Shown piece after piece: positions 1-11,358 of a stretch of DNA of 64,000 nt. The stretch covers positions 136,059,142 through 136,123,141 of the forward strand of contig CM060986.1 of assembly GCA_030765065.1 (NCBI GenBank), given 5' to 3'. Position numbers and translations under genes: made by a program. A model generated the notes under the pieces. It was given only the letters and a program-made list of their open reading frames with translations, was not told where the DNA came from and made no database searches. Every line of letters starts with the position of its first letter. Within the stretch, counting starts at the first letter, position 1. This stretch comes from Deroplatys truncata. Its lineage: Eukaryota > Arthropoda > Insecta > Mantodea > Mantidae.

Positions 1-141
1 ATGCTGTTCACACATACACACACGGACGGACGAGCGGATCTTTTCCTTAAACGGTTTTCATGAACTTCAAAAGACAAATTTCGGTGAAATCTCGATATTA
101 AATTTTGGGTGTCGAGTTCAATATTTCCTCTACCTACTACA
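1..141 (+). repeat. Family A repeat, 3' end, cut by window start
   Basis: This is the 3' portion of the dominant repeat family: the CA-rich microsatellite, then TTTCGGTGAAATCTCGATAT and the pre-terminal CTCTACCTACTA. It runs up to the mariner insertion at 144. The bases just beyond the mariner (1377 on, AGTAGTGATATTTT) resemble the missing end of the repeat (CGTAGTAGAGAAAGT), so the mariner probably interrupted it. The copy is diverged (AAATTTTGGGTGTCGAG in place of GAATTTTTGGGTGGAATG). Confidence 0.75.
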
Positions 142-231
142 TACGAGGGCGATACTGAAAAATTTTAGAAATCAAACAAGGATTAGTTTTAAAATTTTTT
201 TTAATGATTTTCAAAATATTCCCATTCAACA

Positions 232-570
232 TCAATATTCGATGCAAACAGTCCTTAAAGCAATGATGCCACTCTTCCTGAAGCACTTAAAAACCAGATT
301 TTTATAATGTTCCACTGCTTCGTCTGATAGCGAAAAAGTGATTTCACAGATTTTGTCCTTAATTTTTGGAAACGAAAAGAAATCAGAAGGTGCTAGGTCA
401 GGCTTGTATGGTGGAGGGTCTATGATGCTGATCTTTAGGGCAACCAGATACTCAGTTGTTAGTTTTGCTGTATGAGACGATGCGTTGTCATGATGTAGCA
501 TTATTTTTCCTTTTGGGCGTTTTTCACGAACTTTTTCAAAAATTTGCGGTAAACAGACATTTGTATACAT
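232..570 (-). pseudogene. mariner transposase, C-terminal catalytic part (D34D)
   Basis: This 112-codon open stretch carries the last two catalytic aspartates of a mariner transposase. HHDNASSHTA holds the second, and PPYKPDLAPSD ends on the third. Exactly 34 residues lie between them, the D34D spacing that defines mariner proteins. The family cuts and pastes DNA at TA sites in the nucleus through an RNase H-like fold. The first aspartate sits upstream on the same strand, near 745-760, in a VNDESWTYCFD context (normally TGDE) and in a separate fragment. The N-terminal helix-turn-helix half is recognisable only in pieces between about 900 and 1160. The gene is inactive. Confidence 0.9.
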
Positions 571-899
571 TAACGGTACGTCTATCTTCTAATGCTATAG
601 TAGCAATATGGCCCGTTTTACAAAAAATCTAGCAACAATCTTTTTACCAGCAATGCAAATTCGTCGGATTTTAGTAGGCTTAGGTTTTGTACGAAAGACC
701 CATTGGGCCTATTGAGTTTTATTTTCAGAATCAAAACAATAAGTCCAAGATTCATCATTAACGGTATTCCAGACCTAGTGAAGTGTCGCGTTTGAATTTT
801 TCCAGTGCTTTTCTACACCAATCAATACACTGTTTTTTATCGGGAATCATTTTATACGGAATCTATCGATAACAAGGTTTTCTCACGTCTAACTGTTGA

Positions 900-1160
900 T
901 ATAAAATGTTTTCGATTTGACTCATACCAATGCCCAATGTCGTCCAAATAAATTTATAAGATGTGCGTCGACCATCTTTAAGCATTGTTCGAAAAGAAGC
1001 AAAGTTTTCATGAGTAACAGCAGTCCTTGGACGTCCTTCATGAAATTCCTCACTAAGAAAAAACCGATTTCTTTTGAATTCTCTGTACCAATTGTTACCT
1101 TAGATGGAGCTTCTTCGCCAAATGCATTTATAAGTCGATCTTCATTGAATAAGCGTTAAT
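900..1160 (-). pseudogene. mariner transposase, N-terminal fragment
   Basis: On the minus strand the translation gives pieces like EEFHEGRPRTAVTHEN and LGIGMSQIENIL, the DNA-binding N-terminal half of the same mariner protein. The second mariner copy has matching segments (DEFREGRPRTAVTDEN; TLGIG). The plus-strand 80-codon ORF over these bases is only the antisense shadow. Frameshifts separate this fragment from the catalytic part downstream. Confidence 0.8.
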
Positions 1161-1395
1161 GACGATTTAAAAACGTAAAAAATCATAATCCGAAAATGAT
1201 CAAATGATCAAATTGATTTATGGGTGAACTCAAAACTTTTAAATGGTGGTAATTAACAAACTATTGGAACAAATCAAAGAATCTACACGGAATCAACTCG
1301 CAAAATGTTAGTAACTGTTAAGTTTAATTTGTTTTAGAAACATAGCATTCTAAAAATTTTCAGTATTTCCCTCGTATAAGTAGTGATATTTTCGT

Positions 1396-2035
1396 TAGAA
1401 TAGGACTCATTCACACTTGGTTAAAACGTAAACTTGCAACATGAAATATTTTGAACACGGCTAGTGCTACGAAAAAAATGTATTCGGCTAAAATGTTTTC
1501 AACTTCATTGTTCGCCTAAACATGAAAATGTGTAGGAGATTCTCTATCTAAACTATGCTTAATTTTGTATCAATTTTAAGTAAATCTGAAATGTGTATGT
1601 AAAGTTTATTCAGACACTTCTGTATAAAATTTCAGCACCATACGTGGAGTGGTTTACCTAAAAATTGAAAATTTGTGGGAAACCCTACATTTAAACTACG
1701 CTTAATTTTGTCCCGACTTCAACCAAACTTGAAATGTCTCCACAAATGTTCTTCAAACTTTTATACATAAAAGTCCCAACTTGTACTAGCTGCGGTTGAC
1801 AAGTAGCTTAATGCGTACGGATGGATAAATAGATGAAGGAGCTCCGCAGTAGTGTACGTACCCGAAAAGACCAACACTTGGCAACTGATGCAAAGTTGTT
1901 TCTAGAATATTCTCTCTTCAGCATATTGAATGGAACCATGCAGGAATAATTATAATAATTATGTGTATATATACATACATACATAGATGAAGAATTTTTT
2001 AATCAATGATATATACAGAGTATACCTGTAAATTG
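1396..2035. other. AT-rich spacer, no gene seen
   Basis: No coding signal, RNA gene or recognisable transposon was found. Two loosely similar segments (about 1540-1640 and 1660-1760: CTACACTT... AATTTTGT...AAATGT) may be a diverged tandem duplication of roughly 120 bp. Confidence 0.4.
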
Positions 2036-2039
2036 GAGG

Positions 2040-2512
2040 AAATAGGAATGGGGGAAACATGGATAGAAAGAAACAACAAAAGTAAGGCTTTCTGGAAAGA
2101 AATTAGAAAAGAGTGGAGGATATTGAAAAGTAAGAAATTATGAGTAGATTTAAGGAAAAAAAGCTCATTAATAAGATTATAGATATTTAAAAACGGAATG
2201 GAGAAAAGAAAGATATATCGAAGTATGCCACAAAGAGGCCAGAATGGGGTATGCATGGGCGAGGACAGGTGTAATGAATTTAAGTAGTCTAACAGGGAGA
2301 AGAAGGGAGAGAGATGTACAAAATGAAATGGTTTACATAATAATTGGCATTATGTTCTGGATTGCGAAGACACGGATAAAGGAAGAGGGAATTTAATACT
2401 AGAGAAACGGAAAAAGTTACCAATAGAGGTAAAGGTTAGGAAAATCTTTAATACAAGATCAAATGAATATATGGAAAAAGCAGGAAAATTAGCAAACTGA
2501 AGTAAATACGGA
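2040..2512 (+). pseudogene. Non-LTR retrotransposon ORF2, C-terminal relic
   Basis: Two plus-strand fragments look like the end of a LINE polyprotein. One (2048-2143) begins MGETWIERNNKSKAFWKEIR. The other (about 2341-2500) reads HYVLDCEDTDKGRGNL and ends in a stop. The HYVLDC segment matches the second half of the C-terminal zinc-finger-like region (H-x4-C) found after the reverse transcriptase in R1/Jockey-like LINEs; the first CPxC pair is missing. A related relic lies at 53.1-53.4 kb on the minus strand. No reverse transcriptase core remains. Confidence 0.6.
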
Positions 2513-3264
2513 AAAAAGTAGTACAAGGCAAAAAAGGAAATAGTGGAAAATTATGCTTCCGCATTCGATATACAACAGAATGTTAAATATAAGGGGAAGA
2601 TAAATAATAAGCAACTTGTATTGCAAACTTTGTATAAATTGCATGCAAGAAAACATTCATTCATACCTGTGTAATGGATATGAATCGAGACGTCATAAAT
2701 GTTTGATACATCAGATATTTTTCTGATATTTCTTGAAAACTTTGGCTAACCTCATTGCTGACCACTTAGTTTTATCCGTACTAGTTTAGCGTTAATTATA
2801 ATTGCGAATCAGTAGGTATATTTGCAATGTTGAAAACACAAGGTCTTCTAAATCTGTCCATATTTCATAGTATTGCTATTAAAATCTCACAACAAGCTAA
2901 CGCGTTGGTGATTTAATAGCATATTCACGTTTTAATTAACTGGGCTTATTCTAACACGATCGGTAACAACCAGCCGCGTGCTCATGATGGAGAAATAACT
3001 CACGAATATACTTTAATTAATGGCCAGAGTGTGTTTTTCTCCCGCTTCCAATTTATAATTGACATAAGCGAGCAGAGGGCCCATCAGTACAAGCTATTTT
3101 TATCATTTGAACATGTACTCGCGAGCAGTACACCTTGTTTATAAATTAAACATCAGTAGTCCAACACCAGCAGCAACTAATATTTCAGACATTGCAAAAA
3201 GCTGGCACAGCAACAAACTTCACATTATCTTTAGATTCTTTTTACTACAATTTGTAGATTTGTA
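2513..3264. other. Spacer, possibly LINE 3' UTR then unrecognised DNA
   Basis: The first 150 bases probably belong to the 3' untranslated end of the preceding LINE relic. The rest holds no motif I recognise; a short ORF at 3107-3355 runs into the SINE and has no family signature. Confidence 0.35.
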
Positions 3265-3413
3265 TTTAATTAGTAACTTTAAGGAAGGTTTTATTCCGAA
3301 GGGAACCACGCTAAGGATTTTACCACGAAAAGTCCATCGCCCTCCGCGGGTTTGAACCCGCGACCTCGGGAACTAGAGACTAACATCGACTGTGATGTGG
3401 AGGAAGCATATCT
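3265..3413 (-). repeat. tRNA-derived SINE (family 1), minus strand
   Basis: Read on the minus strand, 3413 downward gives a tRNA-like head: CTTCCTCCACATCACAGTCG, then CGGGTTCAAACCCGCG (a perfect B-box/T-arm palindrome), then GGAGGGCGATGGACTTTTCG. The body matches the SINE at 55.76-56.03 kb through the stretch GGCGATGG...TTAGC. Such heads supply the internal RNA polymerase III promoter, and mobility depends on a partner LINE. Confidence 0.72.
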
Positions 3414-3639
3414 GCCTCATATTCGGAAAGCCAAGTTAGAATCTCGTTTGTGGTAAATTGCTTAGATGAGGTTATTCCCCAGCACTTTCTGTTATTCTGA
3501 GAGAAAAAGATTATCAAGTAACTCTTAGCTAAATGGACTTCGGACTCAGTTGAGCATTATTTCTTATATCCGACCGCTATGACTTGGCAGATAAGAGGCA
3601 TTAAACCTTAAAAAATACAATAAATGTTTGCTACACATA

Positions 3640-4512
3640 CTTAGGGACTCTTAGTGGATCGTTCACCTTTTCCTGTCATGTTTAAGGGTCGGAGGATCTG
3701 GCGAGTGGGCGGTGTTGATGATTGCTGCTGTAAAGTTCTGCAGAAATACTTTAGGGATGATGACTCAGAGAAAGTGTCAATTCCTCAGGCTTATTCTGCT
3801 CTTTCTCCCATGTTGAAAATATTCTACTCTAAACAACTAAATATCTCGAAAATGCACACGTAACCATAATGAAAGCATTCACTGCTGTAAGGAGTTCTTT
3901 GCATAAAATCTCTCAAAGAAAGAGTGACAACCTTTTTGTAAGTGCAACACATGAGATTCTTGACATACTAGCAACTAAACATAAGAATAGAGTGGAAAAT
4001 AGTTCCATTCAATTTTGTATTTATTTGCATGCATATGTAAGAAAACGTTTGTTTTGCAAGATGTTCCCATTAATGATCTCCTTCCTCTTGGTCTTAACAA
4101 AGGGATCCAATTCAAAGAATTACAGAATATTTGTAAATGTTTAAAGTTTTAATTGAATGAGGATGACCTTTATGATGAGTTCTGTAATATTAAAGAAGTT
4201 TTGAATTGTAAGACTAAAATTCCTGGGAGTCTGTGTTTTGTGAATGCAGGAAGAATGATAATAGACTACCAATTTTGAGAAAAAGTGCTGTCTTTAGTCA
4301 TGAGTATTCCAGGCTCTAATGCTCACTCAGATAGGATGTGTTCCTTAATGTACAATAAGTGGACAGATGTACGAAACAAAGATTTTTCCAGAACTTATTA
4401 AAGCAGAATTACTTATGACTGTAAATTATAATACAACTTACAAAGAGTTTTGTAAATATCTGAAAACTGCTGCCAAGTTTCTGAATGAGTGCAAATAAAA
4501 CTCTAAATACAT
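3640..4512 (+). pseudogene. hAT-like transposase relic (dimerisation domain)
   Basis: The most telling part is about 4279-4385, translating to VLSLVMSIPGSNAHSDRMCS followed by LMYNKWTDVRNK. This matches the hAT C-terminal dimerisation region of arthropod transposase-like proteins (consensus: SIPxSNAxxERxFSLM, WTDxRN). A one-base frameshift near 4383 leads on to PELIKAELLMTVNYN and YKEFCKYLK, the normal continuation. Upstream pieces (3654-3860, and 4040-4260 with KGIQFKELQNI and LYDEFCNIKEVL) look like earlier parts of the same protein in several frames. Whether it was a mobile hAT or a hAT-derived zinc-finger protein cannot be told. It is non-functional. Confidence 0.68.
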
Positions 4513-5240
4513 GCAATGTTTTTATGTTTATGTAAGCTTTTAAAGAATGCAATTATATTGCACCTAATATACACCCAATGATTGAATGTTATGCTTATGA
4601 ATAAATATTATAACTTAATACTCATCTAATTGAAAAATCTTCTAATATCAAATAAGCAAAATGACGATAACGCTGTGTTTTAGTAACGGTTCAAACATTT
4701 TTGTAATCTCCCTTATTTTCAGCTTAAAACTCTGGTAACCCTACCCCAACAAGGCCTCTCTTTGGGGAGGGAGGCTTGTGTGGGTGGTCTCGCCAGCGTC
4801 GGATCTTACACCTGGAGACATTAGAAACCCGCTTGCAACCGAACCTGCCGTCCCGAATCTGGTCACCCTTTCTTCTCGGAGGTTCAGTAGGTACTCCATT
4901 CTAGGCACTCTAGAGCATAACAGTAGTGGTTAATTTCTGAGGCAGATCATCTACCATCTTTTATACAGAATTCCCCTTCCTTATAAGTGAACATTCACAC
5001 TTCGAGGTCTCACTTCGATTCATCTACCAGAAGCGCTGTTTGAGGACTAGGTGTAATCAGGAATATTACGTGTTAATGGTGCATAAAACTTGAGAAGTAA
5101 ACACGTACATTCACATTTCAGAATTGTAATTGCTCTAATGTGGCCATACAATCAGATTTATGGAATGCAACTATTTTTACATTTGGTGAAGCAGCAATCC
5201 GGATCACATAAAATGTTGAAATCAAATTTTATTTTAGTCC
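4513..5240. other. Spacer with GC-rich segment 4720-4960
   Basis: AT-rich on both sides. The middle (about 4730-4960) is distinctly GC-rich, with CTCTTTGGGGAGGGAGGCTT and TCGCCAGCGTCGGATC. It may be part of an unrecognised SINE-like dispersed repeat; no tRNA-like head or reading frame was recognised. Confidence 0.35.
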
Positions 5241-5335
5241 ACTCCGTAGTCTGCGAAGTGTCTGCTTCTCATTCAAAGGGTTCCGAGTTCGAATTCGGTT
5301 AGGATGAGTTAGCTGGATAAGGACTTTTTTCATAC
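5241..5335 (+). repeat. Degenerate tRNA-like SINE head
   Basis: The stretch GTAGTCTGCGAAGTGTCTGC ... GGGTTCCGAGTTCGAATTCGG resembles a tRNA 5' half followed by a B box (GAGTTCGAATTC), about 45 bases apart. No CCA or proper cloverleaf is visible, so this is read as an old SINE head. Confidence 0.45.
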
Positions 5336-5719
5336 TATCTAGAATTTCATGTTTTCCCATCTCCAATCCAGTACACCAAATTTACATTCAGTTATTTTCT
5401 GTTCTCCAACACCAACATATATTGAACTGTTTAATTAACTGTCGGCACTGCATTCAGCATATGAACCGTATGCCTGCGTCTATGTCTAACATAATATATA
5501 GTACAATACTAATTAACCACTACATAAAGCATTTCGACATAGTATGAAACAAAATATTGTACGGTAGAGTAGAGTGGTGTATTTATTGGTCTTAAACATT
5601 TTACATGTTCTAACTCATACATCGCGCGGGTCAGATAGACCGTATGTGCTTATATAATACACTTTAGTCCATATGTTTCAACCTATATTCATCACACTGA
5701 ACTTTGAAGTTAATAATAT

Positions 5720-6350
5720 TTTATAGGAACTGGAAATAAAAGAAAAAAACAGAGAAACTAACAACAAAAATCAAAAACAAAACAGAAGAAGAAATAAAAA
5801 TTGTTCACAAGCAGACGCTATTGTTTATAAAGCAAACAAATACCCGCCTACAAGCCACTAACCCTCCTCCTCCCACTCTTGTCCCTCTTCCTTACACTCC
5901 GATCTGAGCTGCATAACATTTTGTAAAAGTGTGCCAATCACTTCCCCCTTCCACTCCCAACAAGCAAGGTCCAACAAGCTTGTAACCCTCTCCATGAGTT
6001 AACAAAGGAATCTGGCAGATACTTTCTCTCAATTGTTCTGTCTTAGTGCAATGTGCCAGAATATGAACCCAAGTTTCCTCCTGTCTACAACAGGGACAGG
6101 GTCTTATGCCTTCTTCGTTAATGAACTTGATCGCTCGCCATGAGTCTAAACCAAGCAAGCCCTTGTTTGCTGACTCATTTCCGGACAAAATATATTGTTC
6201 TATATTCCATTTTGTTTTTAATTTTGACTTAAGCTTAATGACTTCCCATTACATTGTGACATTGTGTGCTGTCGATCTATATATTTCAGTCACTTCTGTA
6301 CTTTTCTCCATACATTTGCTCTATTTCTTGGTCCTTGAAACCAAATATTA
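5720..6350 (-). pseudogene. LINE ORF2 C-terminus with zinc-finger-like motif
   Basis: The minus strand contains a 98-codon open frame (6188-5892) with WRAIKFINEEGIRPCPCCRQ continuing EETWVHILAHC: a C-x2-C ... H-x4-C finger of the type that follows the reverse transcriptase in several insect LINEs. The upstream minus strand (about 6190-6350) continues in the same style with stops. The T-rich minus-strand tract below 5890 is probably the 3' UTR. It is closely related in layout to the fragment at 62975-63256 (CPLCGEQEDWTHIL). Only the end of the element survives, as is usual for 5'-truncated insertions. Confidence 0.72.
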
Positions 6351-7797
6351 GACATTCCTATTCTTTCCACCCCTCTTGATTTTCGCTGTCCATTGTGCGT
6401 AACTGTAGGAAAGCATTTTTACAAGTACTCGTTGTGATAAACATTTTACCCGTCCTGAAAAAACTCACTTTACTATACAGTCACGTAAATAACCTATTTC
6501 AGGGTTTTCCCTTATACTGAAAAGATGAATGTCGGGTAACTTTAAGCTCTATGGAACCCGCGCTCATTGAGCATCATTTAATGCATATCATTCATCCATC
6601 ATCCGATATGTCCTGCGCGGTTAAAGGACGTTAAACTATATGTGTGTGTGTCATAATTATATAGATTGACTCCACTAAAACAAAAAGCAAAAGTTTATAT
6701 ATTTTTAGTTTTAAATACTGCTTTGTGGAAAGAATTTTCAATGTTACAAATATCTTGGCGACCTGAACTGTCTGAACCGCATATGAATAAGGCAATCAGA
6801 CATTGTTTCCTTTAAAGTGGGTGTTCTTAATAGCACAGCACAAATAAGGTCGTAATATTCCTTGTACTACTGAAAAACGTCATATATAGCCATTTTTAAC
6901 CGGCAAGATTGATTCTCGCCGCTCAAGTGCCCCTTCCTCCATCAGTCGCCTTGTCATTTACAGCTTGGTGGTACCGGTTACTACCATGCTACCGTATGGC
7001 CATTAGTAGTTGATATTCTACCTCGTCATACAGAGATACACGTAACACAATATCGTCACGTTTCGAAAACGCTACAATGAAGTGAGAATTTCCCCTTGTA
7101 GCACAATAAGTTATACATTCTTTATCTGTTAGGTAAAAACAGTGTGGGTCTGTTTGCATTTTGTCTGTAGTGTAGTAAAATTGTCTTCAGCAACCAATGA
7201 GCACTGGTAGTTACCGGAAATTTCAATGAGAGAAACAAATGTTGGTTGTCATGATAATTATTTCTGTACTGAGTGTGAGGAAATAATTATTTTATGACAA
7301 CAAACATGAGATTAAAAGCGAAATTAAAACACCAAAGGGAAGCTATTGACTTTTGGAGTTGTATTCGGTGAGGCAACTGGAATGGAACGTATTTTTGCTT
7401 GTTACTTTTACCATATACTCGTGGTCATCATGGCAGCGACTTACCTGTTTCATATTCTTAGCAAAACACTCACAACGTTTAGTCTTTATTCACATGCAAG
7501 AAGCGTGTATCTGAAATTAAACTAAATTAAGAACAACTGAACGATTGAAGCTGTAAGAATATATGAATCAAAATTCAAGCAAATGCACGTTATCTCGCTC
7601 CGTAAGCGAAAGAGACAGAAAAGACGCGATAAAACAAATGAATGTAGGATAAAAACGTCCATCAATTATTAGTTCTGCTTCATGCATGCTACTGAATATC
7701 AATATAATTCGACTATACTTGCTCAATTGGGGAGTTCGCTGATTAGTCTTGCTGCAAGTTTCGACAAATGTCGAGCACAATAATGACTCTGTAAAAA
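6351..7797. other. Spacer; contains one strong hairpin
   Basis: No gene was recognised. The interval includes the palindrome at 7236-7310 (listed separately) and otherwise AT-rich DNA. The 90-codon minus-strand ORF at 7568-7840 overlaps the start of a family A repeat and has no family signature. Confidence 0.4.
7236..7310. repeat. Imperfect palindrome with ATAATTATTTC core
   Basis: The arms are GTTGTCATGATAATTATTTC (7247-7266) and its inverted partner GAAATAATTATTTTATGACA (about 7281-7300), separated by about 14 bases. Weaker pairing extends outward (AACAAATGTTGG with AACAAACATGAG). The same ATAATTATTTC core in the same palindromic arrangement recurs at 34553-34675. Confidence 0.75.
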
Positions 7798-8637
7798 TCT
7801 GATGTGTTACACTCACATGACTTTCTCTACTCTTATACAAACTATTTTTACAAACGCTTATTCTCCATATGCATCATGTTAATCAAGATATCGAGATGTT
7901 AATCTTATTGCTATTTTTCTTGTAGATGCAAGGGAATTGGTAGGCTTTAAGCGATAGTCAAATATTTTAAGAGCTGGTTGTTGTGTGGAATATTCCATTC
8001 TCTTTGCATTACCTGGACAAAAAAATGAATAACGAATTCCTATTTCAGAAAAAGTATAAGCATTGGAAAATTTAAGGGAATAACAAGCAATATCTCTAAA
8101 ATGGTTCACTCAACAACAAAAAATGTATATGACATAAATTGTGTATTTTAACGCGATCTACATTTTTTGTGTAGTAAAATTTTGTCTATCTCTTATGGTT
8201 TACCAGCTATGCAAAAGTCGTTCACAATGAAGTATACTTTTGGAGACATTCCCAGAAAATTCAAGGTATAAATTTTATTTGTCATGAAATTATCTTAAAT
8301 ATATGTTATTTTGATCATAATCGTCAGTCATTTTTGAGAAAATTAAAATTTTCGAAAAATGTTCCATGTAAAGGAATCTGGGGTGGGGGGATTTTCTTTA
8401 AAACCTTCGTGTCGCATATCTGGAAGATACTGAATCTAAATACCAAGTTTAGTGTTTATCCGACTGTTCGTTTCTGAGTTTTGATGTTCACAAACAGACA
8501 CACACACGGACATGTTTCCAAAAATACTTTTTTGGATTCTGGTGGCCTCAAAACATATATTTCCGGTGAAATCTCGGTATCGAATTTTTGGGTGGAATAC
8601 AATACTTACCCTACTTACTATACGAAGTAGAGAAAGT
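7798..8637 (+). repeat. Family A repeat, near full length (older subfamily)
   Basis: Begins TCTGATGTGTTACACTCACA after a run of five A and ends GTAGAGAAAGT before AAAAATGC. The length is about 840 bp. It contains all family landmarks in order: ACTTTCTCTACT near the start, TTTTAACGCGATCTACATTT, CTGGGGTGGGGGGATTTTC, a short CACACACAC microsatellite, CTCGGTATCGAATTTTTGGG and the 3' palindrome. No protein is encoded; the short ORFs across it differ between copies. Confidence 0.92.
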
Positions 8638-11186
8638 AAAAATGCTGGTGTTGAAAACTTGCTTAAGTTATCTAACAATCCTTTTCAATTTTATTTAACC
8701 TATAAGTTGCTTATGTGCATGAGATATACAATCGTGCGCATGTGTCCGCATATCTATACACTGCCGCGAGGGTAAGGGCTTTCCACATATTTCCATCAAA
8801 TAAATGAATTTGCTATATTCTAAGCATTAATTTAATTAAAGTTAACATTCCAGTAGAAAATACTCTGGTAAAATAAATTGTTAAGAATATTAAGCTAAAT
8901 ACAATAAACCTACAATCTTTTTTTTATTCCGGCGATTTAAAAGAAAACAAAATAAAGTAAGAAGAAGAGCTATGAAAAGAAGTAATAGGCTTTTTCTAAG
9001 AGAAGAAAGGAGTGTGGATTCAATAAAGTTACTTCAAATTACCATTCAATCCATTAGTTTTGGGAAAATTAAATGAACTGTAATTGCCTAATACTGACTT
9101 CATTCGACCTTTATATTCTCAACGTTTCAAATTTTAAAATGTGGACACATGTTCAGCACTCGTGCAATGCAACTACTCTGTATAAATTTAAATTTAACAA
9201 TAGCTTCACTGTGACGCTAAAGGTTTCAGTTTAATGGAGAAAGGTTTTCGAAGTAATACTCTCGCCTTCTGTTGAGAAAAATGAGTATAAGCATAGGCAG
9301 CAATTCTGGTATATGTGTTCTTTGAGTTTGACCGAACTATGGAGGTTAATTCTAAAATTAAGTTGATAGCTCTCGGTATCTAATTTTTAAAGCCGCTAGA
9401 TGGTGCGACACTTTTTGAAGCCGTATTGTGCCAGAAATCTGCTGTTGATTCTGCTGCTACAGTGGTTAGCTAAGAGATCTGTCTCTCAGGGTAGCGTGGC
9501 GTAGTGAAATGATAATCTGATCAATACTTGAGCTGTTGAAGCGAGTTGCCGACCGTTTGAAAATAAAGAATGAAACTGATTATGAATTGTAACACTCAAA
9601 CTCTAACAACTGAATTATCATATTTGCTTACTGCAGTATCAATCTTACAGTTTTAAATAACTGTTTCCGCAATTAAAGAAATTAGAAGCGTAACTGCCAT
9701 GAGTCGCTAAAATGCTTACTGGAAAAATCCCTAGTAATAGCCGCTAAATATTACTGATACAAGTACGTCACTGAGAGCTTAAAGTACAAGTACAAGTAAT
9801 CACCAGATTAGGTGAATAATTCTCAAGAGGGAGTATCACGAATGTATGTACAAATGTGTGCACGAACAAATGTGTCTCTGGTTAGAATGGACGCACATTT
9901 CCTAACTCAATCCCCTCCTACATATTGCTCCCCCCACCAACATTACTTCATATGCGCTCCAATCTGAAAACTTCTAAGTACATGTGTGACATTGTTACTA
10001 GATGACTAAGAATTCATTCTCTCTCTTTTTTCCAGAATTCTGATATAACTGTTCAAACATATTGAATTCACTCCTTAACTGCATTCCAGGAACATTTATA
10101 GTAACGCTTTTGCTACTTCGCTCTTGCTAGTGACATTTAATAGAACAGGTTAATGGCCTTTTGCTTGGACAAATCTTTTCAACTAAAGCTTATTACATTA
10201 TATCTTTATTTAGTATACGCAAATTATTTATTACAATTATTTCTTTATCTTACTTTGTTTAATTATATATCTTTCTGTCAATAATTACGATATCAAAGTG
10301 ATCCTTGAGGGCCTCGTTCGCAGAAGCTTGGGCCTGAGAGCCTAGAACCAGGATGGGTGTAAATACTTTAAAAAAAGCATAACTGCTCCGAGCTGAATTG
10401 AATTCAGTAGAATTGAGACGGCAATTTCTAAAGCTCGTATAGTTCATTAAGCTTCAAGACACCGAACCGGTAATTCTCGTTGTTTGCAGGTTCCAAAAAG
10501 AAACAAGAAATAAATAGAAGCCTGTGACATTCGGGTGGTCCCCTCTCCTCCAATTAAGCTCGTTAACTTCTGCTATGTTTTATAATTTAAATGAATTTCA
10601 TACTTCTGAGATTTTAAAAAATCTTACAAAACGAAGAGCAACATAAGAAATAACGTTGACGAAGCCATTCTTCATTCCGAGGCATAGTTACATGTTCTCT
10701 TCATTTTCTCTAAAACATTGTTAAGATATGTTTAATGAATTATGGAAACCACAATTTAATTCTAAAAAAGAAGCAATGATATGTAATATATAGTATTTAC
10801 AGTTTAATAATGAGTTATTTAAATGTTTAAGTCAAATGGTGCTTTCAATTTGAAATTTTTGAAGAAGATGCTCCATATTTCACGACTCTCGTTTTTGCCG
10901 AAGCAGCTACAACAACCAAAAGATGTGTACATGTAGTTGCAAAGAACCTTTATCATTTAGGAGAAGTATTCAGACTTATAGTGTAATTCCTTAAATGTTT
11001 ATACTTTCAAGAAACAAACCCAGCAAGAAAAAGTACGCTGTCAGCTTTTGTTATCATCGAGATATTTTACTTATATCTATTTATAACCCCTTTGGGAAAG
11101 TAACTCAGACAAATAGCCTATTCTAATTGTGAGGAATGTTGTATACAAAGTTTCACAGTAATTGTTTCAGTTACCCTTATGTGAAA

Positions 11187-11188
<2 letters not shown>
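8638..11188. other. AT-rich spacer, no gene seen
   Basis: About 2.5 kb without a recognisable coding region, RNA gene or repeat family member. Short ORFs (for example 10259-10447 minus) have no family signature. A triplicated ACAAGT (near 9785) is minor low-complexity sequence. Confidence 0.4.

Positions 11189-11236
<48 letters not shown>
11189..11236 (+). repeat. (AAT)n microsatellite
   Basis: An uninterrupted run of about 16 TAA/AAT triplets. A complementary (ATT)n run follows at 11324-11356, so the two could pair as a long hairpin. Confidence 0.97.
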
Positions 11237-11237
<1 letters not shown>

Positions 11238-11323
11238 CTCACACAAATTCAATGAATACTCATCAGTTATTTACCCATAGCCTAAAATTATCCCAAAAGA
11301 TGTCACAGAAATACATTATTGTG

Positions 11324-11356
<33 letters not shown>
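11324..11356 (+). repeat. (ATT)n microsatellite
   Basis: About 11 perfect TTA triplets, complementary to the (AAT)n tract about 90 bases upstream. Confidence 0.97.

Positions 11357-11358
<2 letters not shown>

Larger units (their letters stand above)
144..1374 (-). mobile_element. mariner element, copy 1, complete ends, dead transposase
   Basis: A Tc1/mariner-superfamily DNA transposon of 1231 bp. Both ends carry a matching inverted repeat of about 28 bp: CGAGGGCGATACTGAAAA on the left and, as reverse complement, CGAGGGAAATACTGAAAA on the right. Each end is flanked by TA (142-143 and 1375-1376), the superfamily's target duplication. The transposase reads on the minus strand and is broken by stops and frameshifts, so the copy cannot move itself. 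Its sister copy lies at 46501-47745 on the other strand. Confidence 0.93.

Noticed and set aside
7798-8637. Family A as a classical TIR (MITE) transposon
   Set aside because: The inverted motif is about 20 bases inside the 5' end but terminal at the 3' end, so the termini are asymmetric. Flanking A runs do not give a clear fixed-length duplication. Kept only as the alternative to the rolling-circle reading.
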